A DNA stretch of 64,000 nucleotides. Origin: Granulicella sp. L46. Its GTDB lineage: Bacteria > Acidobacteriota > Terriglobia > Terriglobales > Acidobacteriaceae. The position numbers and the translations under genes are program-made. Shown here one piece after another: positions 35,406-45,200 of the stretch (positions are counted from its first letter, which is position 1; each line of letters begins with the position of its first letter). The DNA lies in assembly GCF_009765785.1 (NCBI RefSeq), contig NZ_LMUT01000007.1, forward strand, positions 282,067-346,066, given 5' to 3'. The notes beneath the pieces are model-generated. The model did not search any database. It was not told where the DNA came from and saw only the letters and a list, made by a program, of their open reading frames with translations.

Positions 35406-35798
35406 ATGCTTTCACAGACCTCTGAAATCGAAGGCCGCCTCCAGCGGCTGAAGGGACGGGAGACCCGCACGCAGAGCATCGCCACGCGGTTTACCCGCAC
35501 TGAAGAAAGAGCGCTATTGCGGGTTGCCGCAAGCAGCGGAAAGAACCTCCGCGAGTGGGCGCGGGAGATTCTGTTGGATGCCACGAACGGACCGCAACAC
35601 GGCGATGGTGCGGCATTGTTTGCCGAAGTGCAAGCCCTGCGTCTCCTGCTCATCAACACCCTTGAGCCGTTGCTGCGAGGCGAAAAGATGACACCGGAGC
35701 AGTTCAAAGAAATGCTCCGGTACGTGAAAACCAATAAGCGCAAAGCGGCCGCAGACATGCTCGCCAGCTATGCGGAAGGGATGACAGAACAGCCATGA
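35406..35798 (+). CDS. MobC/TraY-like relaxosome accessory protein (ribbon-helix-helix)
   Basis: A 130-residue protein. Residues about 15-60 (RETRTQSIATRFTRTEERALLRVAASSGKNLREWAREILLD) match the ribbon-helix-helix mobilisation-protein pattern: a short strand then two helices ending in W-REILL. The rest is helical. Such proteins bind oriT and help the relaxase nick. ATG at 35406 has AAGGA 7 bases upstream; a longer frame from 35238 would read through the hairpin region. Its stop overlaps the coupling-protein start by 4 bases. Confidence 0.75.
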   Translation: MLSQTSEIEGRLQRLKGRETRTQSIATRFTRTEERALLRVAASSGKNLREWAREILLDATNGPQHGDGAALFAEVQALRLLLINTLEPLLRGEKMTPEQFKEMLRYVKTNKRKAAADMLASYAEGMTEQP

Positions 35799-37732
35799 CC
35801 GACACACAATGGGGACGCAAAGAGACCATCGTTCACCCGCCGCACTATCCCGTCTACAGCTTCGGAGCCGTGTTCGTTGCGCTCATGGTGACCGTCGTCT
35901 GCGTTTACCTCCACCTCGCTTTTGTCATGACTCCGCTGCAACGCTACTATCTCTCCTGCTATGCCGAAACGGGCTTCCTTGGCACCATCCGCCAGAGCAG
36001 CGAGTACCAGCTTGTTACGGTAGCCGACCGCCAGCGTCACACCCGTCCTGTCACGGAAGCCGACGTGCAACCCGGTTCTACACCGCAGCTAATCGGCAAG
36101 CCGATACCCCTGGCGCTCTCCCCAGCGGCCCATGCCTCCGGCATCGCCTTTCTCTATCGGGGACCGAAGGTTGCCTACATGAACCGCCCTCTTCATGACT
36201 ACCTTCGCCGCTTCGTTTATGACGGTGCTTCTCTCTTGGGCATCTTCGGCATACCGCTGTGGTCAGGGCTCGCCGTGTTTCTTCTCCAGCTTCCGTTCGC
36301 TGTCCGCAAAGACGTTCGGCGGCTCAAAGAGATGAAGTACGGGCGGCTATTGAAAGGGCCGGTGCTCGTGTCACCAGAAGGCTTCAACAAAGCCGTCCGA
36401 GGCGATGGCGTCGGGTTCACAACCACCGAGTCGAAGCACCTCATGCGTATCCCGCAACGCGCCGAAGGACAGCACATCGAGATCATGGGCGATACCGGCG
36501 CGGGCAAGTCCAGGCTGGTTATGCAGCTCCTCGTACAGATTAGGGAGCGCGGTCATTCTGCCATCGTGTACGACCCGGCTTGCGAGTTTGTGCAGCGATT
36601 CTATGACCCTAGCCGCGGCGACATCATTTTGAATCCGCTCGATGCACGCTGCCCCTATTGGGGACCGTCCGAAGAGTTGCGCCGCCGCGCCGAGGCCAGA
36701 GCGATTGCCGCGTCCCTATACCAACCGACCACGGATAAGAAGGGCGAGTTTTTCACCGAGACTCCGCAGAAAATCTTTGCCCATCTGCTGACCTTCGGCC
36801 CCACGCCGCAGGAGTTGGTCGAGTGGATGGCGAACCCCGACGAAATCGACCGCCGCGTCCAGAACACGGAGATGGCGATGATGATTGCGAAGGGAGCGCA
36901 GCAGCAGCGCAACGGCGTACTGGCCTCACTCGGGTTGATCGCCGATAGCCTGCGAATACTTCCACGGAAAGACAAGGTCGCAAGCCATTGGACGGCGACC
37001 GAATGGGCAGACCATCGCAAAGGATGGATCTTCCTTACGTCGAAGCCCAGCGAACGCGAGGCCCTGCGTCCGCTTCACAGCCTATGGATTGACCTGCTCG
37101 TATTGCGTCTTTTGAACGAGCCGAAAGAGAGCCAGCATCCCGTCTGGTTCGTGCTGGACGAGCTGGCGAGTCTGCAACGTCTGCCGCAGTTGCATACTGC
37201 GATCACGGAGAACAGAAAAGCGAAGAACCCGCTCATCCTTGGCTTTCAGGGTAAGGCCCAGCTTGAGATGATCTACGGTCATCTCGCTGAGGTCATGCTG
37301 TCGCAGCCGGCCACGAAGATATTCCTTAAAACCACGGAGCCCAAGGCCGCCGAGTGGATGTCGAACGCCATCGGCAAAGTTGAGATCGAGCGGCTGCAGG
37401 AGACGCACTCCACCGGGCTGCGGGCAGGCAATAATTTCAGTGTGCAGCGCCAGGTCGAGCCGTTGGTGTTGGACTCGGAAATCTCCGGTCTCCCCGACCG
37501 GCACGCCTTTCTTAAATTAGGCAACCACGTCGCCAGATTCTCGTTTGTTTATCACGACATTCCCGCCACGCAGCCCGCGTTTGTGCCGCGTCCGCTGGAC
37601 GACGATGACCTTACCTTCGATCCGAAGACGCTGACGAAGAAGCCGCCGAAGTCTGCTGACATAACGGCAACCAGCATTCCCGGCGATAGCGAAGACGAGC
37701 CGGTCGAGACAGGATTCTCGTTGGGAGATTAA
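35795..37732 (+). CDS. virD4: VirD4/TraD-type coupling protein
   Basis: A 645-residue inner-membrane ATPase that delivers the relaxase-DNA complex to the channel. Two N-terminal transmembrane helices (about 12-40 and 140-170) are followed by the TrwB/TraD nucleotide-binding domain. Walker A is GDTGAGKS (Lys238), then IVYDPACEFVQRFYDPSRGDIILNPLD, and Walker B is HPVWFVLDELASLQRLPQL. The motif LGFQGKAQLEMIYGH follows. It lies between the relaxosome gene (4-base overlap) and the relaxase (2-base gap), as in MobF systems. The C-terminus is short and acidic. Confidence 0.94.
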   Translation: MTDTQWGRKETIVHPPHYPVYSFGAVFVALMVTVVCVYLHLAFVMTPLQRYYLSCYAETGFLGTIRQSSEYQLVTVADRQRHTRPVTEADVQPGSTPQLIGKPIPLALSPAAHASGIAFLYRGPKVAYMNRPLHDYLRRFVYDGASLLGIFGIPLWSGLAVFLLQLPFAVRKDVRRLKEMKYGRLLKGPVLVSPEGFNKAVRGDGVGFTTTESKHLMRIPQRAEGQHIEIMGDTGAGKSRLVMQLLVQIRERGHSAIVYDPACEFVQRFYDPSRGDIILNPLDARCPYWGPSEELRRRAEARAIAASLYQPTTDKKGEFFTETPQKIFAHLLTFGPTPQELVEWMANPDEIDRRVQNTEMAMMIAKGAQQQRNGVLASLGLIADSLRILPRKDKVASHWTATEWADHRKGWIFLTSKPSEREALRPLHSLWIDLLVLRLLNEPKESQHPVWFVLDELASLQRLPQLHTAITENRKAKNPLILGFQGKAQLEMIYGHLAEVMLSQPATKIFLKTTEPKAAEWMSNAIGKVEIERLQETHSTGLRAGNNFSVQRQVEPLVLDSEISGLPDRHAFLKLGNHVARFSFVYHDIPATQPAFVPRPLDDDDLTFDPKTLTKKPPKSADITATSIPGDSEDEPVETGFSLGD

Positions 37733-37734
37733 CT

Positions 37735-40434
37735 ATGTTGACGATCTCCAAACCTCTCTCCGCATCGCAGGCGCAGACGTACCACGCCAAAGAGTTCATG
37801 TCTGATGAACAGAATTATTGGAAGCAAGACGACCGGACCTTGGGCGAGTGGCATGGCAAGCTGGCTGAAAAGTTTGACCTTGCCGGGGCCGTGAAGGAGG
37901 AGCATTTTGCGCGGCTTGCGGACGGCCAGCACCCCCACACCGCTGAACAGCTTGTACGTCATCGCGTCGTCCAGGAGTACGAAGGCGCGGATGGGAAGAC
38001 AGTTGCGCCGGTAGAACATCGTGCCGGTTGGGACGCCACATTCTCCGCACCCAAGTCGGTTTCACTCACCGCGCTCGTCGGTGAGGATGACCGGGTGAGG
38101 GACGCGCACCGGGAAGCGGTGAACGTCGCTTTGAGCGAACTGGAAAGGTACACGCAAGCCCGCATCGGCGGCAACCACGCCGCCGAAACCACCGGCGAGT
38201 TCATCGCCGCGAAGTTCGAGCATGACACCGCGCGCCCCGTGGACGGCTACGCCGCGCCGCAGCTCCACACACACGCCGTCATCTTCAATGTCGCCGTGCG
38301 CGATAACGGACAGACGCGGGCCTTGCAGGAACGTGGCCTGTTCGAGTCACAACAGTTTGCCACTGCCGTCTATCAATCGGAACTGACGTATCGCCTCCGC
38401 AGTCTTGGCTACGAGATTGAGCCGGGACGCAGTGGCGCACCGGAGATCAAAGGCTATTCCCAGGAGTACCTTGACGCCTCCAGCCCCCGCAGCCAGCAGA
38501 TACGCGAACATCTGGAAAAGACCGGCTATCAGGGGCCGGAGGCCGCGCAGATCGCCGCGCACTCCACCCGGGATAAGAAGGAAATCCACTCACCCGCCGA
38601 GGTGCTGGCCGCTCATCGACAGATCGCCGCCGGGTTCGGCAACCAGGCCGACAAAGTTGTGCTGGAAGCACGGAAACGTGGTCAGGAATATGCGCCCGAG
38701 CATGACCGGGAGAGTTCGCAACAGGTTGCACGGCAGGCTGTCACCTATGCCCGCGACCGCAGCTTTGAGCGCGAGGCCGTCACCGATGAACGCGACCTCT
38801 TCCGCGACGCTTTGCGACGCGGTATGAGTGAAATAACGTACTCGGAAGTTCGCGCTGGGTTTGAGGCTCGTGTTACCGCAGGTGAGTTCCAGCTTGTGCC
38901 CGGACAGAAGCACGACTCAGGCCGCAGCTTCACGACCGCCGAAACGATCCGTGCCGAGAAAGAAATCCTACGCCGGATGCAACAGGGGCAGGGTCGCGCC
39001 GAGCAGATCATGTCCATACAATCTGCCGTCGCTCATACCGAAAAGCAGCAGCATCTCAATGCCGGACAGCGGTCTGCCGCCGAGGAAATTCTGACCTCGC
39101 GCGATGTCGTGCAAGGGCTGGAGGGACGGGCTGGTGTCGGAAAAACGACCCTTCTGAAATGGGTTCGTGAAGCAGCCGAAAAACGGGGCTATGTCGTCGA
39201 AGGCTTCGCTCCGACATCCCGCGCCGCCAACCAGCTCCGCGCCGCCGGTATCTCTGCCGACACCCTACAGGGTTTTCTCGTCCGTTCCGGCCAGCCGAAC
39301 CCCGACCGTCATCTTTACATGCTCGATGAATCCAGTCTTGCCAGCACGAAACAGGTCCGCGACTTCCTCGCCAAACTCGAATCCAACGACCGCGTGTTGC
39401 TCATCGGAGATACCCGTCAGCATCAGGGCGTCGAAGCGGGCAAACCCTTCGAGCAGTTGGTCAACGCTGGGATGAAGACCACCCAACTTGACCAGATCGT
39501 GCGTCAACGAGACGCCCCGGACCTGCTCAAAGCGGTCGAGCATCTGTCGCGCGGCGAAGTCGCGGAGGGCATCGCCCTGTTGGAACAACAGGGGCGCATT
39601 ACGGAGATTGCCGATGCCCAGCAGCGTATAGGCGCGATTGCGCGAAGCTACGCCGCCAATCCGGACAACACTATCGTCGTCTCGCCGGACAACGCTTCGC
39701 GCCGTCAGATCAACCAGGCCGTGCGTTCTGAGCTGCAGGCCCTCGGCACAGTCGCCAGGGAAGATCATGCGATGCGCGTTCTCGCGCCGCGTTCCGATAT
39801 GACCGGAGCCGACCGGACCTGGGCCGCTCGATATGCCGTGGGTGATGTACTCCACTATCCGCGAGGCAGTCAGGACATCGGCATTGAAAAGCAAAGCTAC
39901 ACCAAGATTATCGCCACCGAGCCGAAAGACAACCTGCTCACCGTCCAGAAAGAGGACGGAACCACGGTCACTTACAACCCTGCGCGGTTATACGGTGTAA
40001 CCATCTACCGCGAGTTGGAACGAGAGTTTGCGGTGGGCGACCGTCTAAGCTTCACAGCCCCATCCAAAGAGTTAGGCGTTGCCAACCGCGACTTCGGTAC
40101 CGTCGAACAGATCACCAGCAACGGGCAGCTCACCGTTCGCATGGACAACGGAAAATCCGTTGCCTTCGACGCCGACCAGATGCGGCACTTCGACCACGGC
40201 TATGCCGTGACCAGCCACAGCTCCCAGGGACTTACCGCTGACCGAGTGCTCGTCAACATCGACACCAACGTACACCCCGAGCTGATAAACCCGCGATTCG
40301 CATACGTCTCCGTGTCGCGCGCCGCCCACGACGCCCATGTCTTCACGAATAATGCTTCTTCGCTCACGACCAGCCTCGGACATAGTGTGACCAAAACTTC
40401 AGCGATCGAAATGGAGCCGGGGATTGCGATTTAG
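37735..40434 (+). CDS. traI: MobF-family conjugative relaxase-helicase (TrwC/TraI-like)
   Basis: An 899-residue bifunctional enzyme that nicks oriT and unwinds the transferred strand. The relaxase domain (1 to about 300) has Tyr16 in the N-terminal segment, EHRAGWDATFSAPKSVSL and the metal-binding PQLHTHAVIFN (His178, His180). The RecD-like helicase half starts with GLEGRAGVGKTT (Lys470), continues with DESSLAS and LIGDTRQHQGVEAG, and ends in HGYAVTSHSSQGLTADRVLV and YVSVSRAAHDAHVFT, the TraI/RecD motif VI. It is full length and no key residue is missing. It closes the transfer gene block. Confidence 0.95.
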   Translation: MLTISKPLSASQAQTYHAKEFMSDEQNYWKQDDRTLGEWHGKLAEKFDLAGAVKEEHFARLADGQHPHTAEQLVRHRVVQEYEGADGKTVAPVEHRAGWDATFSAPKSVSLTALVGEDDRVRDAHREAVNVALSELERYTQARIGGNHAAETTGEFIAAKFEHDTARPVDGYAAPQLHTHAVIFNVAVRDNGQTRALQERGLFESQQFATAVYQSELTYRLRSLGYEIEPGRSGAPEIKGYSQEYLDASSPRSQQIREHLEKTGYQGPEAAQIAAHSTRDKKEIHSPAEVLAAHRQIAAGFGNQADKVVLEARKRGQEYAPEHDRESSQQVARQAVTYARDRSFEREAVTDERDLFRDALRRGMSEITYSEVRAGFEARVTAGEFQLVPGQKHDSGRSFTTAETIRAEKEILRRMQQGQGRAEQIMSIQSAVAHTEKQQHLNAGQRSAAEEILTSRDVVQGLEGRAGVGKTTLLKWVREAAEKRGYVVEGFAPTSRAANQLRAAGISADTLQGFLVRSGQPNPDRHLYMLDESSLASTKQVRDFLAKLESNDRVLLIGDTRQHQGVEAGKPFEQLVNAGMKTTQLDQIVRQRDAPDLLKAVEHLSRGEVAEGIALLEQQGRITEIADAQQRIGAIARSYAANPDNTIVVSPDNASRRQINQAVRSELQALGTVAREDHAMRVLAPRSDMTGADRTWAARYAVGDVLHYPRGSQDIGIEKQSYTKIIATEPKDNLLTVQKEDGTTVTYNPARLYGVTIYRELEREFAVGDRLSFTAPSKELGVANRDFGTVEQITSNGQLTVRMDNGKSVAFDADQMRHFDHGYAVTSHSSQGLTADRVLVNIDTNVHPELINPRFAYVSVSRAAHDAHVFTNNASSLTTSLGHSVTKTSAIEMEPGIAI

Positions 40435-40502
40435 TCTCAGTCTGCTTGGGGCTATCTTCGTAGCTAAACATGGCAAGCCATTGAAAACATGTAGATTCTT
40501 TT

Positions 40503-40545
40503 GATTAGTGTCAAATTTTATCGCAAAAAAACTTGACACTCAATC
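40503..40545 (+). promoter_or_regulatory. Inverted-repeat operator and promoter of the AbiE operon
   Basis: AGTGTCAA (40507-40514) and TTGACACT (40533-40540) form a perfect 8-bp inverted repeat. It extends outward as TGATT and C-AATCA with one extra base. The right arm contains TTGACA, a consensus -35 box, 28 bases before the AbiEi start, so binding there would block transcription. No good -10 hexamer is visible at 17 bases, which leaves the exact promoter open. AbiEi-type antitoxins are known to repress their own promoters through inverted repeats, which fits. Confidence 0.65.
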
Positions 40546-40567
40546 ATGAAAGACACACAGTAGGGAT

Positions 40568-41317
40568 ATGGCACAGTCCGCCAAAACCCGCAGTACCGCC
40601 AGCTCCATCCGCAGCAAGATCGAACGCGGCGGGGAGCGGTTGTGGCGTCACGAGGACTTTCGGGAGCAGCCTTTTCCCGCCGTTGCCCAGACACTCTCGC
40701 GTCTTACCCGCAACGGGACCCTGCAACGGCTGAGTAAAGGAATCTACTATCGGTCCCGCCCTACCCCCTTTGGTCCTAGCCGCCCAAACCCCCGAGCCAT
40801 ACAGAAATTGGCGGAACAGAATAAAGCGATCTTTCCAACCGGGATCGCAGCCGCTAATTTGCTCGGCTTCTCAACCCAAATCCCCAAACGTAGTGAAGTT
40901 GCAACCAACTCCTTAAGCCTTCCCAAAAAGCTCATCGGTACCGAAACCAAAGTTCATTCACGCCGCCCCGAGGCGTGGAAAAACCTTTCCCAACAAGACG
41001 CAGCCTTGCTCGATTTCCTGCGCAAGAGAGGCAAGTCCAGCGAGTTGTCGCCCGAACAGACGACCCAAAAGACATTGGCCCTTCTTAAGACCGATCGCCT
41101 GCTGGAGCGTCTGCTCAAAGTGGCCGATTCGGAGCCACCTCGCGTTCGCGCTCTCCTTGGGGCATTTGCAGAGGAGCTTGGTCAGCATCCAGGCGCCCAG
41201 AGACGTTTGCGAACTTCTCTGAATCCATTGTCCCGGTTCGATTTCGGATACTTCGCCTCTCTGAAGCACGCACGCAAATGGCAGGCAAAGGAGCTCTCAC
41301 AACGTGAGACTCTTTGA
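40568..41317 (+). CDS. abiEi: AbiEi-like antitoxin (DUF6088 type)
   Basis: A 249-residue protein of the type IV toxin-antitoxin class. The N-terminus is a winged helix (WRHEDFREQPFPAVAQTLSRLTRNGTLQRLSKGIYYRSR). The middle (AEQNKAIFPTGIAAANLLGFSTQIP) is the AbiEi-like antitoxin domain, and the C-terminus is helical. Such antitoxins repress the operon and counteract the nucleotidyltransferase toxin. It follows an inverted-repeat operator and overlaps the toxin gene by 14 bases. No clear ribosome site is visible (AGGGAT just before ATG). Confidence 0.8.
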   Translation: MAQSAKTRSTASSIRSKIERGGERLWRHEDFREQPFPAVAQTLSRLTRNGTLQRLSKGIYYRSRPTPFGPSRPNPRAIQKLAEQNKAIFPTGIAAANLLGFSTQIPKRSEVATNSLSLPKKLIGTETKVHSRRPEAWKNLSQQDAALLDFLRKRGKSSELSPEQTTQKTLALLKTDRLLERLLKVADSEPPRVRALLGAFAEELGQHPGAQRRLRTSLNPLSRFDFGYFASLKHARKWQAKELSQRETL

Positions 41318-42266
41318 GCATCCCGATTTCTCCCAAGCGATTCTTCGTGCCGCGGAACATTTTGCGGCGCGAGGATTGCGCCCAGCAATTATTGAAAAGG
41401 ACTATTACGTCACTGAGGTGTTGCGCATCATCGCTACAATCGCAGGCGATAAGGTCATCTTCAAAGGAGGGACCAGTCTCTCCAAAGGCTGGAACATCAT
41501 CCAGCGATTTTCAGAAGACATCGACATCTTTCTTGACCCACTCGCCTTCGAACCAGCACTCACCAAACGGGGTATCGACCGCGAACTAAAGAATCTCCGG
41601 GACGCGGTCGCCTCACACCCCGCCTTGGAGTTCTTGCCAGACGAGAGCCGGACCATCGGCAGTTTCGGACGCAACGACCGTTTCTCTTATCCGCAGCTTT
41701 ACGGTGGCCCAGGCGAAGTTGCAAACAGAGTACTGCTTGAAGCCGGCACCGCCAGCGGTCGAGAACCTACCACGAACGTCGAACTCACCTCCTATCTGAG
41801 TGAGTTCCTCTTGGAGACAGGAGTCACGCTCGGCGCGGAGGATGAAAGCTCCTTTCCAATGCGCTTACTGCACTTCAGGCGCACCTTCGTTGAAAAGATG
41901 TTCGCGATTCACAGCAAGATCGAGCTTTTGAAACGGGATGGACGTCCTCTGGGAACCTATGCACGGCACTACTACGATCTCTACCAGCTCTCCCAGCAGC
42001 CCGAAGTTCTGGAGATGCTCCGAACAACGGAATACGCCGCTATCAAACGGGACTACGACCTCATCAGCAATGCCCATTTTCCCGAAAGCTACTTTCATCC
42101 TGCGCAGATGAGCTTCGCCAACAGTGATGCCCTCTTTCCAAATGAACAGCTTCTTGTCCAGATCGGCCAAGAATATAGGGGTCAATGCGAAGTCCTCTGC
42201 TTCGGCTCACACCCGTCCTGGGATGAGGTACGGGCCCGATTCGTTGCATTACGGGAGCTTCTCTAA
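41304..42266 (+). CDS. abiEii: AbiEii/AbiGii-family nucleotidyltransferase toxin
   Basis: A 320-residue nucleotidyltransferase. The signature FKGGTSLSKGWNIIQRFSEDIDIFLDP carries the GGTSLSK substrate loop and the metal-binding DxD (DID). An upstream IIEKDYYVTEVL helix is typical of this subgroup, and the later RHYYDLYQL segment matches its third motif. Relatives block growth by modifying tRNA with nucleotides, giving abortive infection against phage. Translation is coupled to AbiEi (14-base overlap), and the STAND gene begins only 2 bases after its stop, so the toxin pair and STAND genes are probably one transcript. Confidence 0.9.
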   Translation: MRLFEHPDFSQAILRAAEHFAARGLRPAIIEKDYYVTEVLRIIATIAGDKVIFKGGTSLSKGWNIIQRFSEDIDIFLDPLAFEPALTKRGIDRELKNLRDAVASHPALEFLPDESRTIGSFGRNDRFSYPQLYGGPGEVANRVLLEAGTASGREPTTNVELTSYLSEFLLETGVTLGAEDESSFPMRLLHFRRTFVEKMFAIHSKIELLKRDGRPLGTYARHYYDLYQLSQQPEVLEMLRTTEYAAIKRDYDLISNAHFPESYFHPAQMSFANSDALFPNEQLLVQIGQEYRGQCEVLCFGSHPSWDEVRARFVALRELL

Positions 42267-42268
42267 AG

Positions 42269-45200
42269 GTGATGAACTTGTCGATGTCACCACTGACAAA
42301 ATCCGGACAACTTCGCGAGGGGTTCCAATACCAAGACCTCTACGGAATGGATGCGGCTTTGTCATGGTTGGAGCATCCGGCGGACTTCCTTTGGATTCAA
42401 TTCGAAGCCGAGGAATACGGATTCCTCGACGATGTAGTAGTCCTTAGGTCGGATAAGACCTTGTCTGTTGTTCAGATAAAGCACGTCACCGAAAGACCCG
42501 ATAGACCTGGCCTGTCACTCGACGATCTACTCTATAGGAAAACCTCACGGAGCCGCTCACTTTTCGAAAAATGGTTTCAGTCCTGGCTGTCTGTTGAAAG
42601 TGACCCGCAATACAAATCAATTGAGGCCGTCCTCCATACAAACAGACCACCGGCAGAGGACTTCGCTGCAGTCCTCAGTGCTGGATTTCCGCAGAAGATT
42701 GAGTCCACCAAGCTCCGCCACAACAACTCGACTACGTTCGAATCATTCCGTAATCAGACTGGTAAGGCTTCCGAACGCCTCGACGCATTCCTGGCAACCA
42801 TCGCGTTCCGCTTCAACAGCCCGGACATCGATCCAGCGGAGCAAGCGCTAAGAGCACGGGCGAACCAACTCAACATAACGTCTGAGGGTTTCTCATCTCT
42901 ATTAGATCAAATTTCGATCTGGTCTACGCGGCGAAACGCCGACGGAACTACGATCAAAGTCGACCTCGAAACCATCAAACGGGCATGCGGCTGGCGCAAG
43001 GTCGAGCGATTGAGCGAAGCCTTCCCGGTTGCCCCTGACTACGTTCCACTCGGCGGCAATCTTTTGGAGGCGTTCGCGCAGCAGTTGCTTTCGCTTGACG
43101 GTGGCGATTACATCCTGTCCGACGTACCCGGTTCCGGCAAGAGCACGTTCTTAGCAAAACTGTCTGAATACTTGGAGCTCCAAAATGTCCCCTGCATTCG
43201 CCATCATTACTTCCTCGATGGTAACGATGACTCCATCTTCGAGCGCTTGAATTCACGTCGGACGGCCGACGCTCTCATCGCGGAGTTGGAAACATATACC
43301 GATGTACCGATAAACCCTTCGCTCGATAAGCTCAATGACATCCTCACCGCTGCATCTGCTGAACTCCACCAAGACGGAAGAAGGTTAGTCATTCTTCTGG
43401 ACGGGCTCGATCATGTGCTCCGCACCGAAGATGAGGATGAACTTGCGCTGATCCTAAAGCAGCTCTTACCGCCACCGTCGCATGTCTCGATTATCTTCGG
43501 CACGCGGCACATCACGTCGGCAAGGGTGCGCGCTCTCTTTCAACAAATACCTTCAGAACGCCGGTATCCTGTGCCTCGGATGAACATGGACGACTGCAAG
43601 GCCATGTTGAGGACCCATCCCGCGATTGACGTTCCGGAACACGCGATTGAGTCTGTCGCGAATCGCCTCGTTGAGATCACGGAAGGCCTGCCTTTGCACG
43701 CTCACTATTGCCTTATCCAACTAGAGGACATCAGTCGGCAGAGCATCATTTTGGAGCACAGCCTCGATCAGCTGATACCGTATGGCGGAGATCTGGGAAG
43801 TTACTACGAGACAATCTGGCAGACCTTTGGCCCGGAAACGAAGGTTCTCGCCATCGTCTTGGCTGTCGCAGGGTTTGCAGTGCCTCGCGAAGCGATGCCC
43901 GCTCTGTTTAGTGGAACGGCACCGGATCTACAGCGGGCACTTGAAAGTCTGCGGCCGTTCGTCAATGAAACTTCCCACGGTCTCACGCTCTTTCATGCCA
44001 GTTTTCAGGAGTTCGTCACCAACCACATGGAGACCGAAACCTACAAAGCAGTCAGCCTAGAACGCCTGATTCAATGGCTACGAGAGCACGCGAATCCGTC
44101 GCTGCGTTGGCGTTGGCTCAATGCGAAGGAGTTCCAAGCCGGCAATCCTGTACCTCTGATCGAATCGACGAATCGAACGTGGATCATCGACTCGATCAAG
44201 GATGGAAATCCGCTTCATACCATTGAAGAGTTGCTCCGCTTGGCGTGTCACGCCGCGATGCTGCAGTCTGATTACGGCACAGCACTCTTCCGCGGCATGT
44301 CAGCGGATCAAATGGAATACAACCCAGAAGCTAACGACACCATCTGGAGTGACGCGCTTTCAATGGTCGGCCTTCAGAGGCTGGATCGAACTCCAGGAGT
44401 GCTGCCTTTCATCGAATTCAGCCGGGACAATAGCGACGTTTTGCTGGAACTCGCACACCGCGCGCCCGGCGAAGAGTTGCCATCGATCATTGACGAACTC
44501 CTCGAGCGCTTTGAAGCTATCGCCAATGCAAAGGGGGGCATGAATCATGCTTCCGCTCTGGAGGGCGCAGCCAAGTATTACGTGAGTGCGCTGGCTATCG
44601 CCCGAACCTCTTTGCAAGAAGTCGTTGCCTTTATCAGCCGTTTCAACTTGGAACCAGCCCGCTTCTCCGTGTCGCAAGATTACATCTCGGCCCTTTTGAC
44701 CTCGCAGCAGTTCACCAACGCGTTAGCCGCGGTCGAAGTGGTGCCTGTCACGCAGGATCAAAGAGGCCAGCTACGTGAGAAGATCGCGTTTGCCAGCTTC
44801 TCGCAACCCGGAACATACACCTCCCGAGCCTATGGCGAGGGGTCCTGGGCTCAAATGGGCTACAAGCTCATTCTCAAAGAAACAAGTCCTACACGTTTTA
44901 CGTGGCCTAAGCGCCCGGAACTTCCTCTGTCGATCGAAAGGTTCAAGGATGACGAACGCGCTGCCCTCAGCCGAGCACTTCGGTCCGCGTGGCTTAACGG
45001 TCTTCTTGCCGGTTCCGCTGGCGATCGCGCGGCGTTGGAGTCCTGGATCAAGGACGTTCGCACACAAGGCTGGGCCGGCAAAACAGCCGGTCACGTCGCC
45101 TCGATGGGCTTCGCTATGGGAGAGGCTCTCGCGGGAGCGGATCTCGACCTTTGTACTCCTTTGTCGGAGCTCGACAAGGTCGATCTCATCACTCCCGGCG

